Source: a virus
Direction: 5' to 3' (one strand)
DNA length: 37,340 nucleotides
Virus record (IMG/VR): IMGVR_UViG_3300008448_000266
Location: 1-37,340 of that record
A program made the position numbers and the translations under genes. Under the pieces are notes generated by a model. The model saw only the letters and a list, made by a program, of their open reading frames with translations. It made no database searches and had not been told where the DNA came from. Of the stretch, positions 21,535-31,361 are shown one piece after another; the stretch's first letter is position 1; each line of letters opens with the position of its first letter.

Positions 21535-24126
21535 ATGTATCAAGCAATTTATTACGATAGAGACGAAAGACAATATTATCTAAGAGATGATAAAAAAGGG
21601 TGGAAATCCTTTAAATATTATCCAACATATTATCTTCCTGATCCTGAAGGAGAAATGCAAACACTAGATGGTGTTAGAGTATCTCCTGTTACTAAAATGA
21701 AGGATTGGCAAGATACTAGATATTATGAAAAAGATGTTGATAAGGATGTTCGTGTATTAGTTGACCTTTATTATGAAACAGATGATACCCCAACTTTCCA
21801 TAATGTAGTTTACTTAGATATTGAGTGTGAGATTGCAGGTGCATTAACTGAAGAATATATTAAAGATCCTAAAGGTAAAATTACATCGGTAGCTCTATAT
21901 GACAATAATACTCAACAATACTATTGCTTAATTGTAGATGAAACTAACTCAATCGGTAATTTTACTGAAGATAACAAAACAATTATTACATACCCTAATG
22001 AAAATGAATTGTTACATGGGTTTTTAGATAAATGGATTGAATTGGATCCTACTATTATTGCGGGGTGGAATAGTGGATTTTTTGATATTCCCTACCTGTA
22101 TTATCGTATTAAAAAAGTATTAGGTGATTCTGCGGTAGTTTATCTATCTCCACTTAATAAAATGTGGTTTACACCACAATTCCCAGAACAACCAGTTAAT
22201 ATAGCAGGTATTTCCCATCTTGACTATATGCAGTTGTTTAAAAAATATATTACTAAACAAGAGCCATCTTATAAATTAGGTGATATAGGTAAAAAATATG
22301 CCAAATTAGATAAAATTGAATATCAAGGCTCATTAGATAAATTATTTAAAGAAGATCCTCATAAATTTATTGATTATAACTTACGTGACGTAGAAATCAT
22401 AGTTGAATTAGAAAAGAGACTTAAATTTATTGAATTAACAATTACAATTTGTCACTTGTGTCACACAACATATGAGGCAATCTATTATTCAACTTTACTA
22501 AATGAGGGTGCTATTTTAACTTATCTAAAACGTAAAGGTATTGTTTCACCAAATAAACCAACTACCTACAATCCAGCATTAAAAGAATTAGTAGAAGAAT
22601 ACGCTGGTGGTTATTTAAAAGATCCAGTACCTGGTTTATATGAGTGGGTTATTGACTTGGACTTTACCTCTCTATACCCATCAATCATCAGATCACTTAA
22701 TATGGGTATTGAAACTCTAGTAGGACGAATAGTAAATAGAGACAAATATGATAATCAGTGGTCACTTAAAGAATTAAAAGAATTAGATCCTGATTTGGAA
22801 TTAACTATTGAAAAAGTTAAAAAAGATAGAACCACTATTCGTAGTGAGGTAAAAGTAAAAGAATTAATAGATATAATTGTAAAAAATGATTTAATTATTT
22901 CGGCCCCTGGTGTTATTTTTAGAAAAGATGTATCTAGTGTTGTTTGTGAAATATTGGCTGACTGGTTTGCTAAACGTCAAGAATATAAAAAATTAATGAA
23001 AAAAGCATATAAGGAAGACAATGATCCGGTTATGGGTTCTTTTTATGATAGACGTCAACACGCATATAAAATTAAACTAAATGATGTTTATGGTGTGTTT
23101 GCTATTAATGGGTGGAGATACACCGATGGTAATAAGTTTATTAGTAAAGCTATCACATTAACTGGCCAACGATTAACTCAAGAATCAATCAAATTTGTTA
23201 ATGAGTGGATGAATCAACAATTAGGAACCGAAGACAAAGACTATATTGTTACCTCCGATACTGACTCATTATTCATTCAGGTTAAAGACTTAATTTTACA
23301 ACGTAACCCCGAACTAATAGATGCCGATAGAGAAACAATTGTAAAAGAGGTATTACAAGCTGCTACCGAGATCCAAAAACTAGCAAATGATAACTTACAC
23401 AAATTAGTTCAAGAATTATTCAACATCAAATACCCAAACGAACCTCATTATTTTGAGTTAAAACAAGAGGTTGTACTTGAACGAGGTTATTTTGCTGGTA
23501 AAAGAAGATATGCTCAATTTATTGTAAATAAAGAAGGTGTACCTGTTGAGGAACTAGATGTAAAAGGACTAGATTTGATGAAATCAAATTTCCCACCTTT
23601 ATTCAAACGATTTGGGGAAGATATAATTAAACAAATCATGTTTGGTAAATCTAAACCAAGTATAGATTCTCAAGTACTTGATTTTAGAGAATCACTACAA
23701 ACAATTGAATGGAAAAAAATCCTAAAACCAACTGGATTGAAACAATTAAGAGAATATACTGAATCACCTCCTAAGTTAGGTGAAATATTTTCAAAATTGA
23801 AATCTAAATGTCCAATTAATACTAAAGCAGCTATATTCTATAATGATCTGCTTAAATTTAAAAAACTAGACAAAAAACACTCATTATTTCAGGTAGGTGA
23901 TAAAATGTTTATTGCCTATTTAAAAAACAATCCATATAAAATAGATGTTATTGGATTTAATGGATATGATGACCCTCCAGAGGTAATTGAATTTATTAAT
24001 ACCTATATTGATCGAGATGGTATTTTTGATGGTGTTATGAAAAATAAACTAGAAACACTATATGATGATATTGGGTGGGGAAAACCAATTTTCAATCGTA
24101 ATGTTCATAAGTTTTTTAAATTTTAG
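21535..24126 (+). CDS. gp43: Family B replicative DNA polymerase (gp43-like)
   Basis: 863 aa, close to T4 gp43 (898 aa). Exonuclease motifs: YLDIECE (D95, E97), GWNSGFFDIPY (N179, D184), YNLRDVEI (Y281, D285). Polymerase motifs: motif A DLDFTSLYPSI (D376), motif B KLNDVYGVF, motif C TSDTDSLF (D575, D577). All proofreading and catalytic residues are present. The C-terminus (NRNVHKFFKF) could contact the sliding clamp. Monocistronic, with its own promoter. No intein or split is seen. Confidence 0.95.
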   Translation: MYQAIYYDRDERQYYLRDDKKGWKSFKYYPTYYLPDPEGEMQTLDGVRVSPVTKMKDWQDTRYYEKDVDKDVRVLVDLYYETDDTPTFHNVVYLDIECEIAGALTEEYIKDPKGKITSVALYDNNTQQYYCLIVDETNSIGNFTEDNKTIITYPNENELLHGFLDKWIELDPTIIAGWNSGFFDIPYLYYRIKKVLGDSAVVYLSPLNKMWFTPQFPEQPVNIAGISHLDYMQLFKKYITKQEPSYKLGDIGKKYAKLDKIEYQGSLDKLFKEDPHKFIDYNLRDVEIIVELEKRLKFIELTITICHLCHTTYEAIYYSTLLNEGAILTYLKRKGIVSPNKPTTYNPALKELVEEYAGGYLKDPVPGLYEWVIDLDFTSLYPSIIRSLNMGIETLVGRIVNRDKYDNQWSLKELKELDPDLELTIEKVKKDRTTIRSEVKVKELIDIIVKNDLIISAPGVIFRKDVSSVVCEILADWFAKRQEYKKLMKKAYKEDNDPVMGSFYDRRQHAYKIKLNDVYGVFAINGWRYTDGNKFISKAITLTGQRLTQESIKFVNEWMNQQLGTEDKDYIVTSDTDSLFIQVKDLILQRNPELIDADRETIVKEVLQAATEIQKLANDNLHKLVQELFNIKYPNEPHYFELKQEVVLERGYFAGKRRYAQFIVNKEGVPVEELDVKGLDLMKSNFPPLFKRFGEDIIKQIMFGKSKPSIDSQVLDFRESLQTIEWKKILKPTGLKQLREYTESPPKLGEIFSKLKSKCPINTKAAIFYNDLLKFKKLDKKHSLFQVGDKMFIAYLKNNPYKIDVIGFNGYDDPPEVIEFINTYIDRDGIFDGVMKNKLETLYDDIGWGKPIFNRNVHKFFKF

Positions 24127-24135
24127 TAAAAATAA

Positions 24136-24167
24136 TTTGTTTATTTAAAAGTTTGTTTTTATATTAC
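24136..24167 (+). promoter_or_regulatory. Promoter P9, leaderless type
   Basis: TTTG 24136-24139, 20-bp spacer, TATATTAC 24160-24167, then 4 nt (TAAT) to the ATG at 24172. The box departs from TATATTTA at its last two positions, so it may be weaker. Confidence 0.6.
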
Positions 24168-24171
24168 TAAT

Positions 24172-24867
24172 ATGAGAATTAAAGACGGAATAATTTTAAT
24201 AATTGGTAGTTTAGTAGTAGGCTGGGCTATTTTACATTCAAGACCTGTAATTAAAGATCCACTAGCTTGGGGTGAGATTGCATTACTAGACACCTTTACT
24301 CCGGCTAAACCTGTAGACACGGTAATTTCGGTTAAGGGCAAAAAAGCATTATTTATAGGTGATTCCCACACGGCAGCTGATTATGGGTGGCAATACCAGG
24401 TTTGCAAACAAACAGGAATGAGTTTTAATAATACAGCCGTTGGAGGAAAACAAACCTCATGGATGGTTCAAATATCACAAACATCTATAACTCCTTATTT
24501 TGATTATTGTTTCATTTTTGGAGGTGCTAATGATATGGCCGGTAACAGACCTCCTATGAGATCAGTTAAAAATATTCAGTCTATTGTTGATGTATGTAAT
24601 AAAAATAATATTAAACCTATAGTGATAACAGGGTTTGATCCTATAACTTGTATAGATATTAGGGGTAGAGATAATTATAAAGGTTATCCCCAACGCTATG
24701 CTAAGTTTCAACAACTGCTCTTAGATTCAATTCAAGGTGCATTAGTACTAAAGACTCATTGTATTTCAAGAACAGACTGTGGGGATTTTCTATGTCATAT
24801 GACAGCATCAGGACATAAAAAGATGGCTCAAGCTGTTATTCAAGGTTGTAAATTTAAGAAAATATAA
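24172..24867 (+). CDS. Membrane-anchored SGNH/GDSL hydrolase
   Basis: 231 aa. A hydrophobic segment at about 7-22 (IILIIGSLVVGWAILH) acts as signal anchor, putting the domain outside the cytoplasm. SGNH blocks: LFIGDSHT (S65), AVGGKQTSW (G91), FGGANDM (N120), and GDFLCHMTASGHKKMA with D205 and H209. Such enzymes remove acetyl or other ester groups, often from glycans or peptidoglycan. A place in the host envelope suggests surface-glycan editing, for example to block re-infection (inference). Note that the acidic residue is four rather than three before the His. Confidence 0.8.
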   Translation: MRIKDGIILIIGSLVVGWAILHSRPVIKDPLAWGEIALLDTFTPAKPVDTVISVKGKKALFIGDSHTAADYGWQYQVCKQTGMSFNNTAVGGKQTSWMVQISQTSITPYFDYCFIFGGANDMAGNRPPMRSVKNIQSIVDVCNKNNIKPIVITGFDPITCIDIRGRDNYKGYPQRYAKFQQLLLDSIQGALVLKTHCISRTDCGDFLCHMTASGHKKMAQAVIQGCKFKKI

Positions 24868-24868
24868 A

Positions 24869-25267
24869 ATGAAAAAATTATTACTTTTATTATTAATCAT
24901 TCCGTCTAAGATTTTTGGACAGTATGTAACAGTTCCTACTCATTATGATTGTGAACATGCTGCTAATCATATTTTAAAAGGACATCTTCCTATGTTTTTA
25001 TCTGATTCAGTAAAATTAGTTACTGAAAAGAAAAAAGAAAGATATGTTACTGATTATGGTTATCCTATTGATAGAGTTAAATCTAAAATTGATAAAGTAT
25101 TTCTTAAGGGAAAACCGGAATTTACAAGTAGAACCAATGGTGGATATATTTTTTCTATAGCCGTTATTGATAAAAATGATGATACTAAGGTAATAAACTA
25201 TGTGACGTTTCATGTGGATGCTTGGACTCAAAAAATAGTTGAAATTGAAATTTTATTAGGAGAATAA
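24869..25267 (+). CDS. Secreted hypothetical protein
   Basis: 132 aa. A typical Sec signal peptide (MKKLLLLLLIIPSKIFG, cleavage likely before Q18), then a small domain with DCEHAANHILKGHLPMFL and GGYIFSIAVIDKNDD. The ...GQ junction is a common Bacteroidota form. It starts 1 nt after the hydrolase stop. Function unknown. Confidence 0.75.
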   Translation: MKKLLLLLLIIPSKIFGQYVTVPTHYDCEHAANHILKGHLPMFLSDSVKLVTEKKKERYVTDYGYPIDRVKSKIDKVFLKGKPEFTSRTNGGYIFSIAVIDKNDDTKVINYVTFHVDAWTQKIVEIEILLGE

Positions 25268-25269
25268 AT

Positions 25270-25416
25270 ATGCCTTGGTGGGATAAATACTTTTTTCAAA
25301 TATACTGGGGTTGTATAGCTGGAATATTTGCATTGAGTGCAGTTTCATATACTCATAAGCCTAAAACTAAAAAACCTAAGTTTGAAACAATTGAATACAA
25401 AGACACAATAAAATGA
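25270..25416 (+). CDS. 48-aa membrane peptide
   Basis: Begins MPWWDKYFFQIYWGCIAGIF, an aromatic N-terminus running into one membrane helix (GCIAGIFALSAVSY), then a Lys/Pro tail (HKPKTKKPKFE). It lies between two secreted-protein genes and overlaps the next by ATGA. Function unknown. Confidence 0.6.
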   Translation: MPWWDKYFFQIYWGCIAGIFALSAVSYTHKPKTKKPKFETIEYKDTIK

Positions 25417-26231
25417 AAAAATTAATATTAATGTTAATGGTGCTATTTACCGGAATGGTAAATGCACAATGTGATTTTTCTAAAGTAAACTTGAAACAAT
25501 GGAATCAAGGTACTTACTACAAATTTCAACTAACTGGATGGGATACAGATTCATGTAAAAATTACATGTTTATGGTCTATGATTTCCAAAACAAGAAAAC
25601 AGACACTATTCCTGATAAAAGTGGTATAGTTGAAGTTAGTTTTAACCTCCCAGGTGAATACAAGTTGTATGTAAAGTTGTGGGACAAATGCAAAAAGTGT
25701 GATACAGCAATGTATCGTATAATAAAAGTTGCTGGTTGGAAACCAACGGCAAATGTAAAGTTTATTAAAAAGACTTGTGATAGTATGTGGTTTGAAATGC
25801 CCGCAATGAATACTAAAGATACTTGTTGGACTAACTACTTTTATGTTTATGGAGGTAAAGAATTAGATGATTTAACTACTAAAGAATGGACTACAATGAG
25901 TGACTATGATTTGTATATGTATTATAGTTTTGATGAAAAAGACTTATTAGCTAATCCTGAATCAAGAATACTAAAATATAAATTTCCTAAAGATGGTAAA
26001 TATTTAGTTATTGGTCAGTATTACAATAAATGTCTAAATCAAGACACAGTTATATTTACTCGTCATACTATTGATTGTAATATATCATCTGTAACTGAAT
26101 TTAATAAACAACAAGTTTTACCTGTAGGTACTTATGATGTATTAGGCAGACCTGTAAATGAAATGAAAGAAGGTCAAGTATACATTGAAGTTCTTAATAA
26201 TGGTACTCGCAGAAAAATACTTAAAAAGTAA
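25413..26231 (+). CDS. Secreted protein with T9SS-type C-terminal sorting domain
   Basis: 272 aa. The signal peptide MKKLILMLMVLFTGMVNA is cleaved before Q19. The mature part is Cys-rich and beta-like (FNLPGEYKLYVKLWDKCKKC, FPKDGKYLVIGQYYNKC). The end, YDVLGRPVNEMKEGQVYIEV then GTRRKILKK (241-272), follows the type IX secretion type-A sorting domain pattern 'YD..G..V......G.Y.v....g..kKi.k'. In Bacteroidota that domain sends proteins across the outer membrane to the surface. The domain is short, so the call is probable, not certain. A T9SS substrate encoded by a phage would be unusual. Confidence 0.72.
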   Translation: MKKLILMLMVLFTGMVNAQCDFSKVNLKQWNQGTYYKFQLTGWDTDSCKNYMFMVYDFQNKKTDTIPDKSGIVEVSFNLPGEYKLYVKLWDKCKKCDTAMYRIIKVAGWKPTANVKFIKKTCDSMWFEMPAMNTKDTCWTNYFYVYGGKELDDLTTKEWTTMSDYDLYMYYSFDEKDLLANPESRILKYKFPKDGKYLVIGQYYNKCLNQDTVIFTRHTIDCNISSVTEFNKQQVLPVGTYDVLGRPVNEMKEGQVYIEVLNNGTRRKILKK

Positions 26232-26232
26232 A

Positions 26233-26270
26233 AATTTCCCCACTTCTGGGATACCAGATTTGGGGAATTT
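26233..26270 (+). terminator. Long hairpin terminator of the exported-protein operon
   Basis: TTCCCCA..TCTGG pairs with CCAGA..TGGGGAA around a GATA loop, with a 2x2 internal mismatch. It is followed by ATTTATATATTTA and not a clean T run. It sits between the genes at 25413 and 26292. Confidence 0.72.
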
Positions 26271-26271
26271 A

Positions 26272-26279
26272 TATATTTA
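26272..26279 (+). promoter_or_regulatory. Possible promoter lacking the -33 element
   Basis: TATATTTA followed by TAACAAACAAAA and the ATG at 26292. No TTTG occurs 24 nt upstream, where all other promoters have it; that position is in the hairpin loop. Either a different promoter class or read-through expression. Confidence 0.4.
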
Positions 26280-26291
26280 TAACAAACAAAA

Positions 26292-26744
26292 ATGAAAAAA
26301 TTTATCTTATCTGTAGTTGCTTTACTAGGTTTAGTATTCACTACAAACGCTCAAATGATCGTAGACGCTGAAATGTTCAAAGCTAACCCTAACCAGTTTA
26401 TGGGTAAAGTTGTAACAATCAAAAATGTAGTTTACAAAGGAAGTTCAATGACTCCAGGTTCACCACAAGGTGGAGCAGTTAGCTCACCATCAGGATCAAC
26501 AGGTGCAGGTGCTCCAGTAGGTGTAGCTGGACCAAGTAGTGGTAAATCTCAATCAGCTTATTGTAATCCAAATCCACAATTTACTTTAACTAAGTGGATC
26601 TTAGGACCTAACAATGATTTATGTGTGCAAGTTGATACTCGTGTTAAACCAATGGTTGACATGTGTCAAGTAGGTGGAGTAGTAAAATCTATCTCTTTCC
26701 GTTGCACTCCTACTATGTATGTTGCTACTCGTGTAGAGAAGTAA
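26292..26744 (+). CDS. Secreted protein with Gly/Ser/Pro linker
   Basis: 150 aa. The signal peptide ends ...TTNA with cleavage before QMIVD, typical of Bacteroidota. FKANPNQFMGKVVTIKNVVYKG resembles the start of an OB-fold. A low-complexity Gly/Ser/Pro/Ala stretch (about 55-85) interrupts the domain, which resumes with FTLTKWILGPNNDLCVQVD. Five Cys in the mature part may form disulfides. Function unknown. It stands alone between two terminators. Confidence 0.75.
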   Translation: MKKFILSVVALLGLVFTTNAQMIVDAEMFKANPNQFMGKVVTIKNVVYKGSSMTPGSPQGGAVSSPSGSTGAGAPVGVAGPSSGKSQSAYCNPNPQFTLTKWILGPNNDLCVQVDTRVKPMVDMCQVGGVVKSISFRCTPTMYVATRVEK

Positions 26745-26766
26745 TTTTTACTATTTTTTACTTAAA

Positions 26767-26798
26767 TTTGGAGGGGCGAAAGCCCCTTCTTATATTTA
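26767..26798 (+). promoter_or_regulatory. Promoter P10 of the clamp gene, leaderless type, with hairpin in the spacer
   Basis: TTTG 26767-26770, 20-bp spacer, TATATTTA 26791-26798, then 4 nt (ATTT) to the ATG at 26803. The whole terminator hairpin (26773-26786) lies inside the spacer. Confidence 0.72.
26773..26790 (+). terminator. Terminator inside the P10 spacer
   Basis: GGGGC (26773-26777), GAAA tetraloop, GCCCC (26782-26786), then TTCTT. A short, very stable hairpin after the gene at 26292. Confidence 0.82.
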
Positions 26799-26802
26799 AT
26801 TT

Positions 26803-27540
26803 ATGATTAGCAAGAAAACTTTATCATCCATAATAGATAAGTATTATTTGAAAGGATTATGTGATTCGGCCGTATGGAAAATTAAAGATAAAAATCTTAT
26901 TATTGATTTTATTACCACTAATAGTGATATGGTAGGTAGTATTAAAACATCTAATTTTGACTTAGAAGACACCGAATTGGCAATTTATGATACTTCATTA
27001 TTAGATAGACAACTCCAGATTACCTCTGGAGATATTGATTTATCTATTATAAAAAGCGGAAAAATAAATACAAAACTTACAATATCGGATGCCCAATTTA
27101 GAATTCAATTTTCTTTGGCTGACAAAATGTTAATCCCACCTGTCCCTAAAATAGAAGAACCCCAAGTATATCAGGTAGAGGCTAATTTAGATTTTGAAGC
27201 AATTGGTGCTATGATTAAAGCAAAAAATGCATTACAAAAAATATCCACAGTATCATTTGGGGTTGAAGGTAATTTTGATGGTGGGTGGGATTTAGTCGCA
27301 AATTTTGGCGATATAAACGATTATTCAAATAAAATATCATATAATATAACCTCCGCACAAGTTACAGGGATTACCTCACTAAACTTAACTTTCAATTCAG
27401 ATATATTGAAAGAAGTATTGGATGCAAATAAAGGAGCAAGTAATGCTAAGATGAGTATTTTTGATCAAGGACTAATGAAATTAGAATTTAATGACGAGGA
27501 TATTACTAGTACTTATTTTATTGTTTGTAAAGAAGGATAA
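26803..27540 (+). CDS. gp45: Sliding clamp (gp45-like processivity factor)
   Basis: 245 aa, against 228 in T4. It forms the ring that tethers the polymerase to DNA. The fold pattern follows gp45: LEDTELAIYDTSLLDRQLQI corresponds to T4 'DVAIYDLNGFLGIL'. KINTKLTISDAQFRIQFSLA and the proline-rich inter-domain link (LIPPVPKIEEPQ) are followed by a second similar domain (FEAIGAMIKAKNALQKISTV) ending STYFIVCKEG. Sequence identity to T4 is low, so the call leans on length, fold pattern and nearby clamp-loader genes. Confidence 0.78.
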   Translation: MISKKTLSSIIDKYYLKGLCDSAVWKIKDKNLIIDFITTNSDMVGSIKTSNFDLEDTELAIYDTSLLDRQLQITSGDIDLSIIKSGKINTKLTISDAQFRIQFSLADKMLIPPVPKIEEPQVYQVEANLDFEAIGAMIKAKNALQKISTVSFGVEGNFDGGWDLVANFGDINDYSNKISYNITSAQVTGITSLNLTFNSDILKEVLDANKGASNAKMSIFDQGLMKLEFNDEDITSTYFIVCKEG

Positions 27541-27561
27541 ATTTAAATATTTATCATCAAA

Positions 27562-27593
27562 TTTGGTTTTATAAAAAAAGTTTCATATATTAT
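27562..27593 (+). promoter_or_regulatory. Promoter P11 of the chaperonin/clamp-loader operon, leaderless type
   Basis: TTTG 27562-27565 (ATTTGGTTTTAT), 20-bp spacer, TATATTAT 27586-27593, then 4 nt (AGTT) to the ATG at 27598. Confidence 0.65.
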
Positions 27594-27597
27594 AGTT

Positions 27598-27863
27598 ATG
27601 GCAAAAGGAAAAAAAGCATACATTAAAAAACTCACTGACCCTGTACTAGAACCCCACTTTATCCAGATGGATGAGCTAAATTACACTTTGTGTGAAGCCT
27701 CAGATTCTGGTAGTGTTAAGGTACTTGGTTATTACAGTAGTTTAGGAAGAGCCTTAGAGGCATATTGCAAATCAGCAGTAGTAAAAAATGATTATTCATC
27801 AATCAAAGATTATATTACAGAATATAACAATCTTACAGACAAAATAAAAAATACATTCAGTTT

Positions 27864-27867
<4 letters not shown>
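27598..27867 (+). CDS. Small hypothetical protein
   Basis: 89 aa, basic N-terminus (MAKGKKAYIKKLTDP). MDELNYTLCEASDSGSVKVL and YYSSLGRALEAYCKSAV form a strand-then-helix unit seen again in the protein at 29952 (SLTEALNAYYVES). Function unknown. It overlaps groES by ATGA. Confidence 0.72.
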
Positions 27868-29767
<1,900 letters not shown>

Positions 29768-29769
29768 AA

Positions 29770-29955
29770 ATGCAAGATGCGATAGGTTTAATAGGGAAAA
29801 AATTGATAATTAATAAAGTTACTTATACTGTAACTAATATCCAATTTATTCCAGGTTCAAACGTATTATACATTACTATAAGCGATAATAAGGTATTTAT
29901 TAATTACCCAATAAATTCCCTATTACCCTATCTAATCGCACAAATTAAGTTATGA
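29770..29955 (+). CDS. 61-aa hypothetical protein
   Basis: Beta-rich: GKKLIINKVTYTVTNIQFIP and VLYITISDNKVFINYP, a small barrel-like pattern. It starts 2 nt after groEL and overlaps the next gene by ATGA. Function unknown. Confidence 0.65.
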   Translation: MQDAIGLIGKKLIINKVTYTVTNIQFIPGSNVLYITISDNKVFINYPINSLLPYLIAQIKL

Positions 29956-30188
29956 AACAAGAAAAAAACATTGAAATTGCTAACCGTGTTCCCCCTGGTG
30001 ACAAGTGGGAAGTAAACGGTAAAATTTATAATTCATTAACAGAGGCATTAAATGCCTATTATGTTGAATCTACCGTAAAACCCTCTGCTTTTAGGCTTGA
30101 ACCCTTAAAAGGAAAATTGTATGTTATTAGAGAAGAAGAAAAAGAAGTAAAACCTAAAACTTATAACATTTACGGAGAAGATGAATAA
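29952..30188 (+). CDS. Small hypothetical protein
   Basis: 78 aa. GDKWEVNGKIYNSLTEALNA shows a strand then helix, then FRLEPLKGKLYVIREEEKEV. The SLTEALNAYY helix echoes the protein at 27598. It overlaps the clamp-loader gene by 8 nt. Function unknown. Confidence 0.68.
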   Translation: MKQEKNIEIANRVPPGDKWEVNGKIYNSLTEALNAYYVESTVKPSAFRLEPLKGKLYVIREEEKEVKPKTYNIYGEDE

Positions 30189-31116
30189 AAGAGAACATAC
30201 CTTACTGGTTGAAAAATACCGTCCAAACCAACTAGATAACTATGTTGGTAATGAAAACATCAAACAAGTTATAGCCAAATACCTAGAACAAAACGATATT
30301 CAAAACTTTTTGTTTTATGGTCCTGCTGGTACAGGAAAAACTACTCTAGCTAAAATTATTGTAAATAATATTAATTGTGATTTTATTTATATAAATGCTA
30401 GTGATGAAAGAGGAGTAGATACTATTAGAGATAAAGTATCTGGATTCGCTAGTACAGCATCTTTCAAACCACTTAAAGTAGTAATTTTAGATGAGGCTGA
30501 TTTTTTAACTATCCAAGCACAAGCATCTTTACGAAATATAATCGAAACTTTTTCTCGTACTACACGATTTATTTTGACTTGTAATTTTGTAGAACGTATT
30601 ATTGATCCTCTTCAATCACGTTGTCAGGTACTTAAGATTGTACCTCCATCAAAATCAGATGTTGCAAGACACGTTGCCAATGTTTTAGATAAAGAAAACA
30701 TAACATTCGAATTGAAAGATATTGGAGCTGTTGTAAATAAATTTTACCCTGATTTACGTAAAATATTAAATACATGTCAATCCTCTACTGTTGATAGTGT
30801 TTTAAAAGTTGATTCATCAATATTGGTTTCTGGGACTTATCATTCTCAAGTTCTTAACTTATTAAAGAAACCAACTTCAACTACCTTTACTCAACTTAGA
30901 CAGATAATTGCTGATTCTGGAGTAAGTGATTATGATGATTTGTTTAGATTTTTATTTGAAAATGTAAGTGAATTTGCTCCTAATAGAGAGGGTGAAGTAA
31001 TTATTATCTTGTCTGAAATGCAATACCAATCAGGATTTAGAATAGATAAAGAAATTAATATAATGTCTTGTCTTTCTCAAATTTTGTCCGTAGTTTCCAA
31101 GAAACAAGTAATATAA
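30181..31116 (+). CDS. gp44: Clamp loader ATPase subunit (gp44-like)
   Basis: 311 aa, an AAA+ ATPase of the RFC/gp44 type. VEKYRPNQLDNYVGNE (10-25) is the RFC box; Walker A is GPAGTGKT (47-54), Walker B VVILDEAD (100-107), and SRC (146-148) holds the arginine finger. The C-terminal collar domain follows. With the gp62-like protein at 31553 it opens the clamp encoded at 26803. Confidence 0.93.
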   Translation: MNKREHTLLVEKYRPNQLDNYVGNENIKQVIAKYLEQNDIQNFLFYGPAGTGKTTLAKIIVNNINCDFIYINASDERGVDTIRDKVSGFASTASFKPLKVVILDEADFLTIQAQASLRNIIETFSRTTRFILTCNFVERIIDPLQSRCQVLKIVPPSKSDVARHVANVLDKENITFELKDIGAVVNKFYPDLRKILNTCQSSTVDSVLKVDSSILVSGTYHSQVLNLLKKPTSTTFTQLRQIIADSGVSDYDDLFRFLFENVSEFAPNREGEVIIILSEMQYQSGFRIDKEINIMSCLSQILSVVSKKQVI

Positions 31117-31361
31117 TGTTTCCACAAGTATTAAATAATAATGGTACTCTTTGTTTAGTTTACCGTAAAGTTAAATTTAAACAAGAAGATAAGGATTTTA
31201 TAAATGAATTAAAAGAGTATTGGCACTGTGATACTGTTTTAAAAAATAATGATGAATTTTACTTTTGTAGAAAAGTAGATGATATCGAATTTGAAGAAAT
31301 AAATAACGAACAATTAATAGAAAACGAAAATGAAGAACCAAGAAGTGAAAATGAACTTTGA
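31116..31361 (+). CDS. Small hypothetical protein
   Basis: 81 aa from ATG 31116, which shares an A with the gp44 stop (TAATG); an upstream in-frame start at 31068 would run far into gp44 and is rejected. Strand pattern GTLCLVYRKVKFKQED, then YWHCDTVLKNNDEFYFCRKV, and an acidic tail (EEINNEQLIENENEE). Function unknown; it lies between the two clamp-loader genes. Confidence 0.7.
   Translation: MFPQVLNNNGTLCLVYRKVKFKQEDKDFINELKEYWHCDTVLKNNDEFYFCRKVDDIEFEEINNEQLIENENEEPRSENEL

Noticed and set aside
21535-24126. Intein or split in DNA polymerase
   Set aside because: All exonuclease and polymerase motifs are contiguous and at normal spacing in one 863-aa frame.
26274-26281. T4-type late promoter TATAAATA
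   Set aside because: Only its reverse complement (TATTTATA) is seen on the + strand, while all genes run forward, and the TTTG-N20 partner elements fit host-type promoters.
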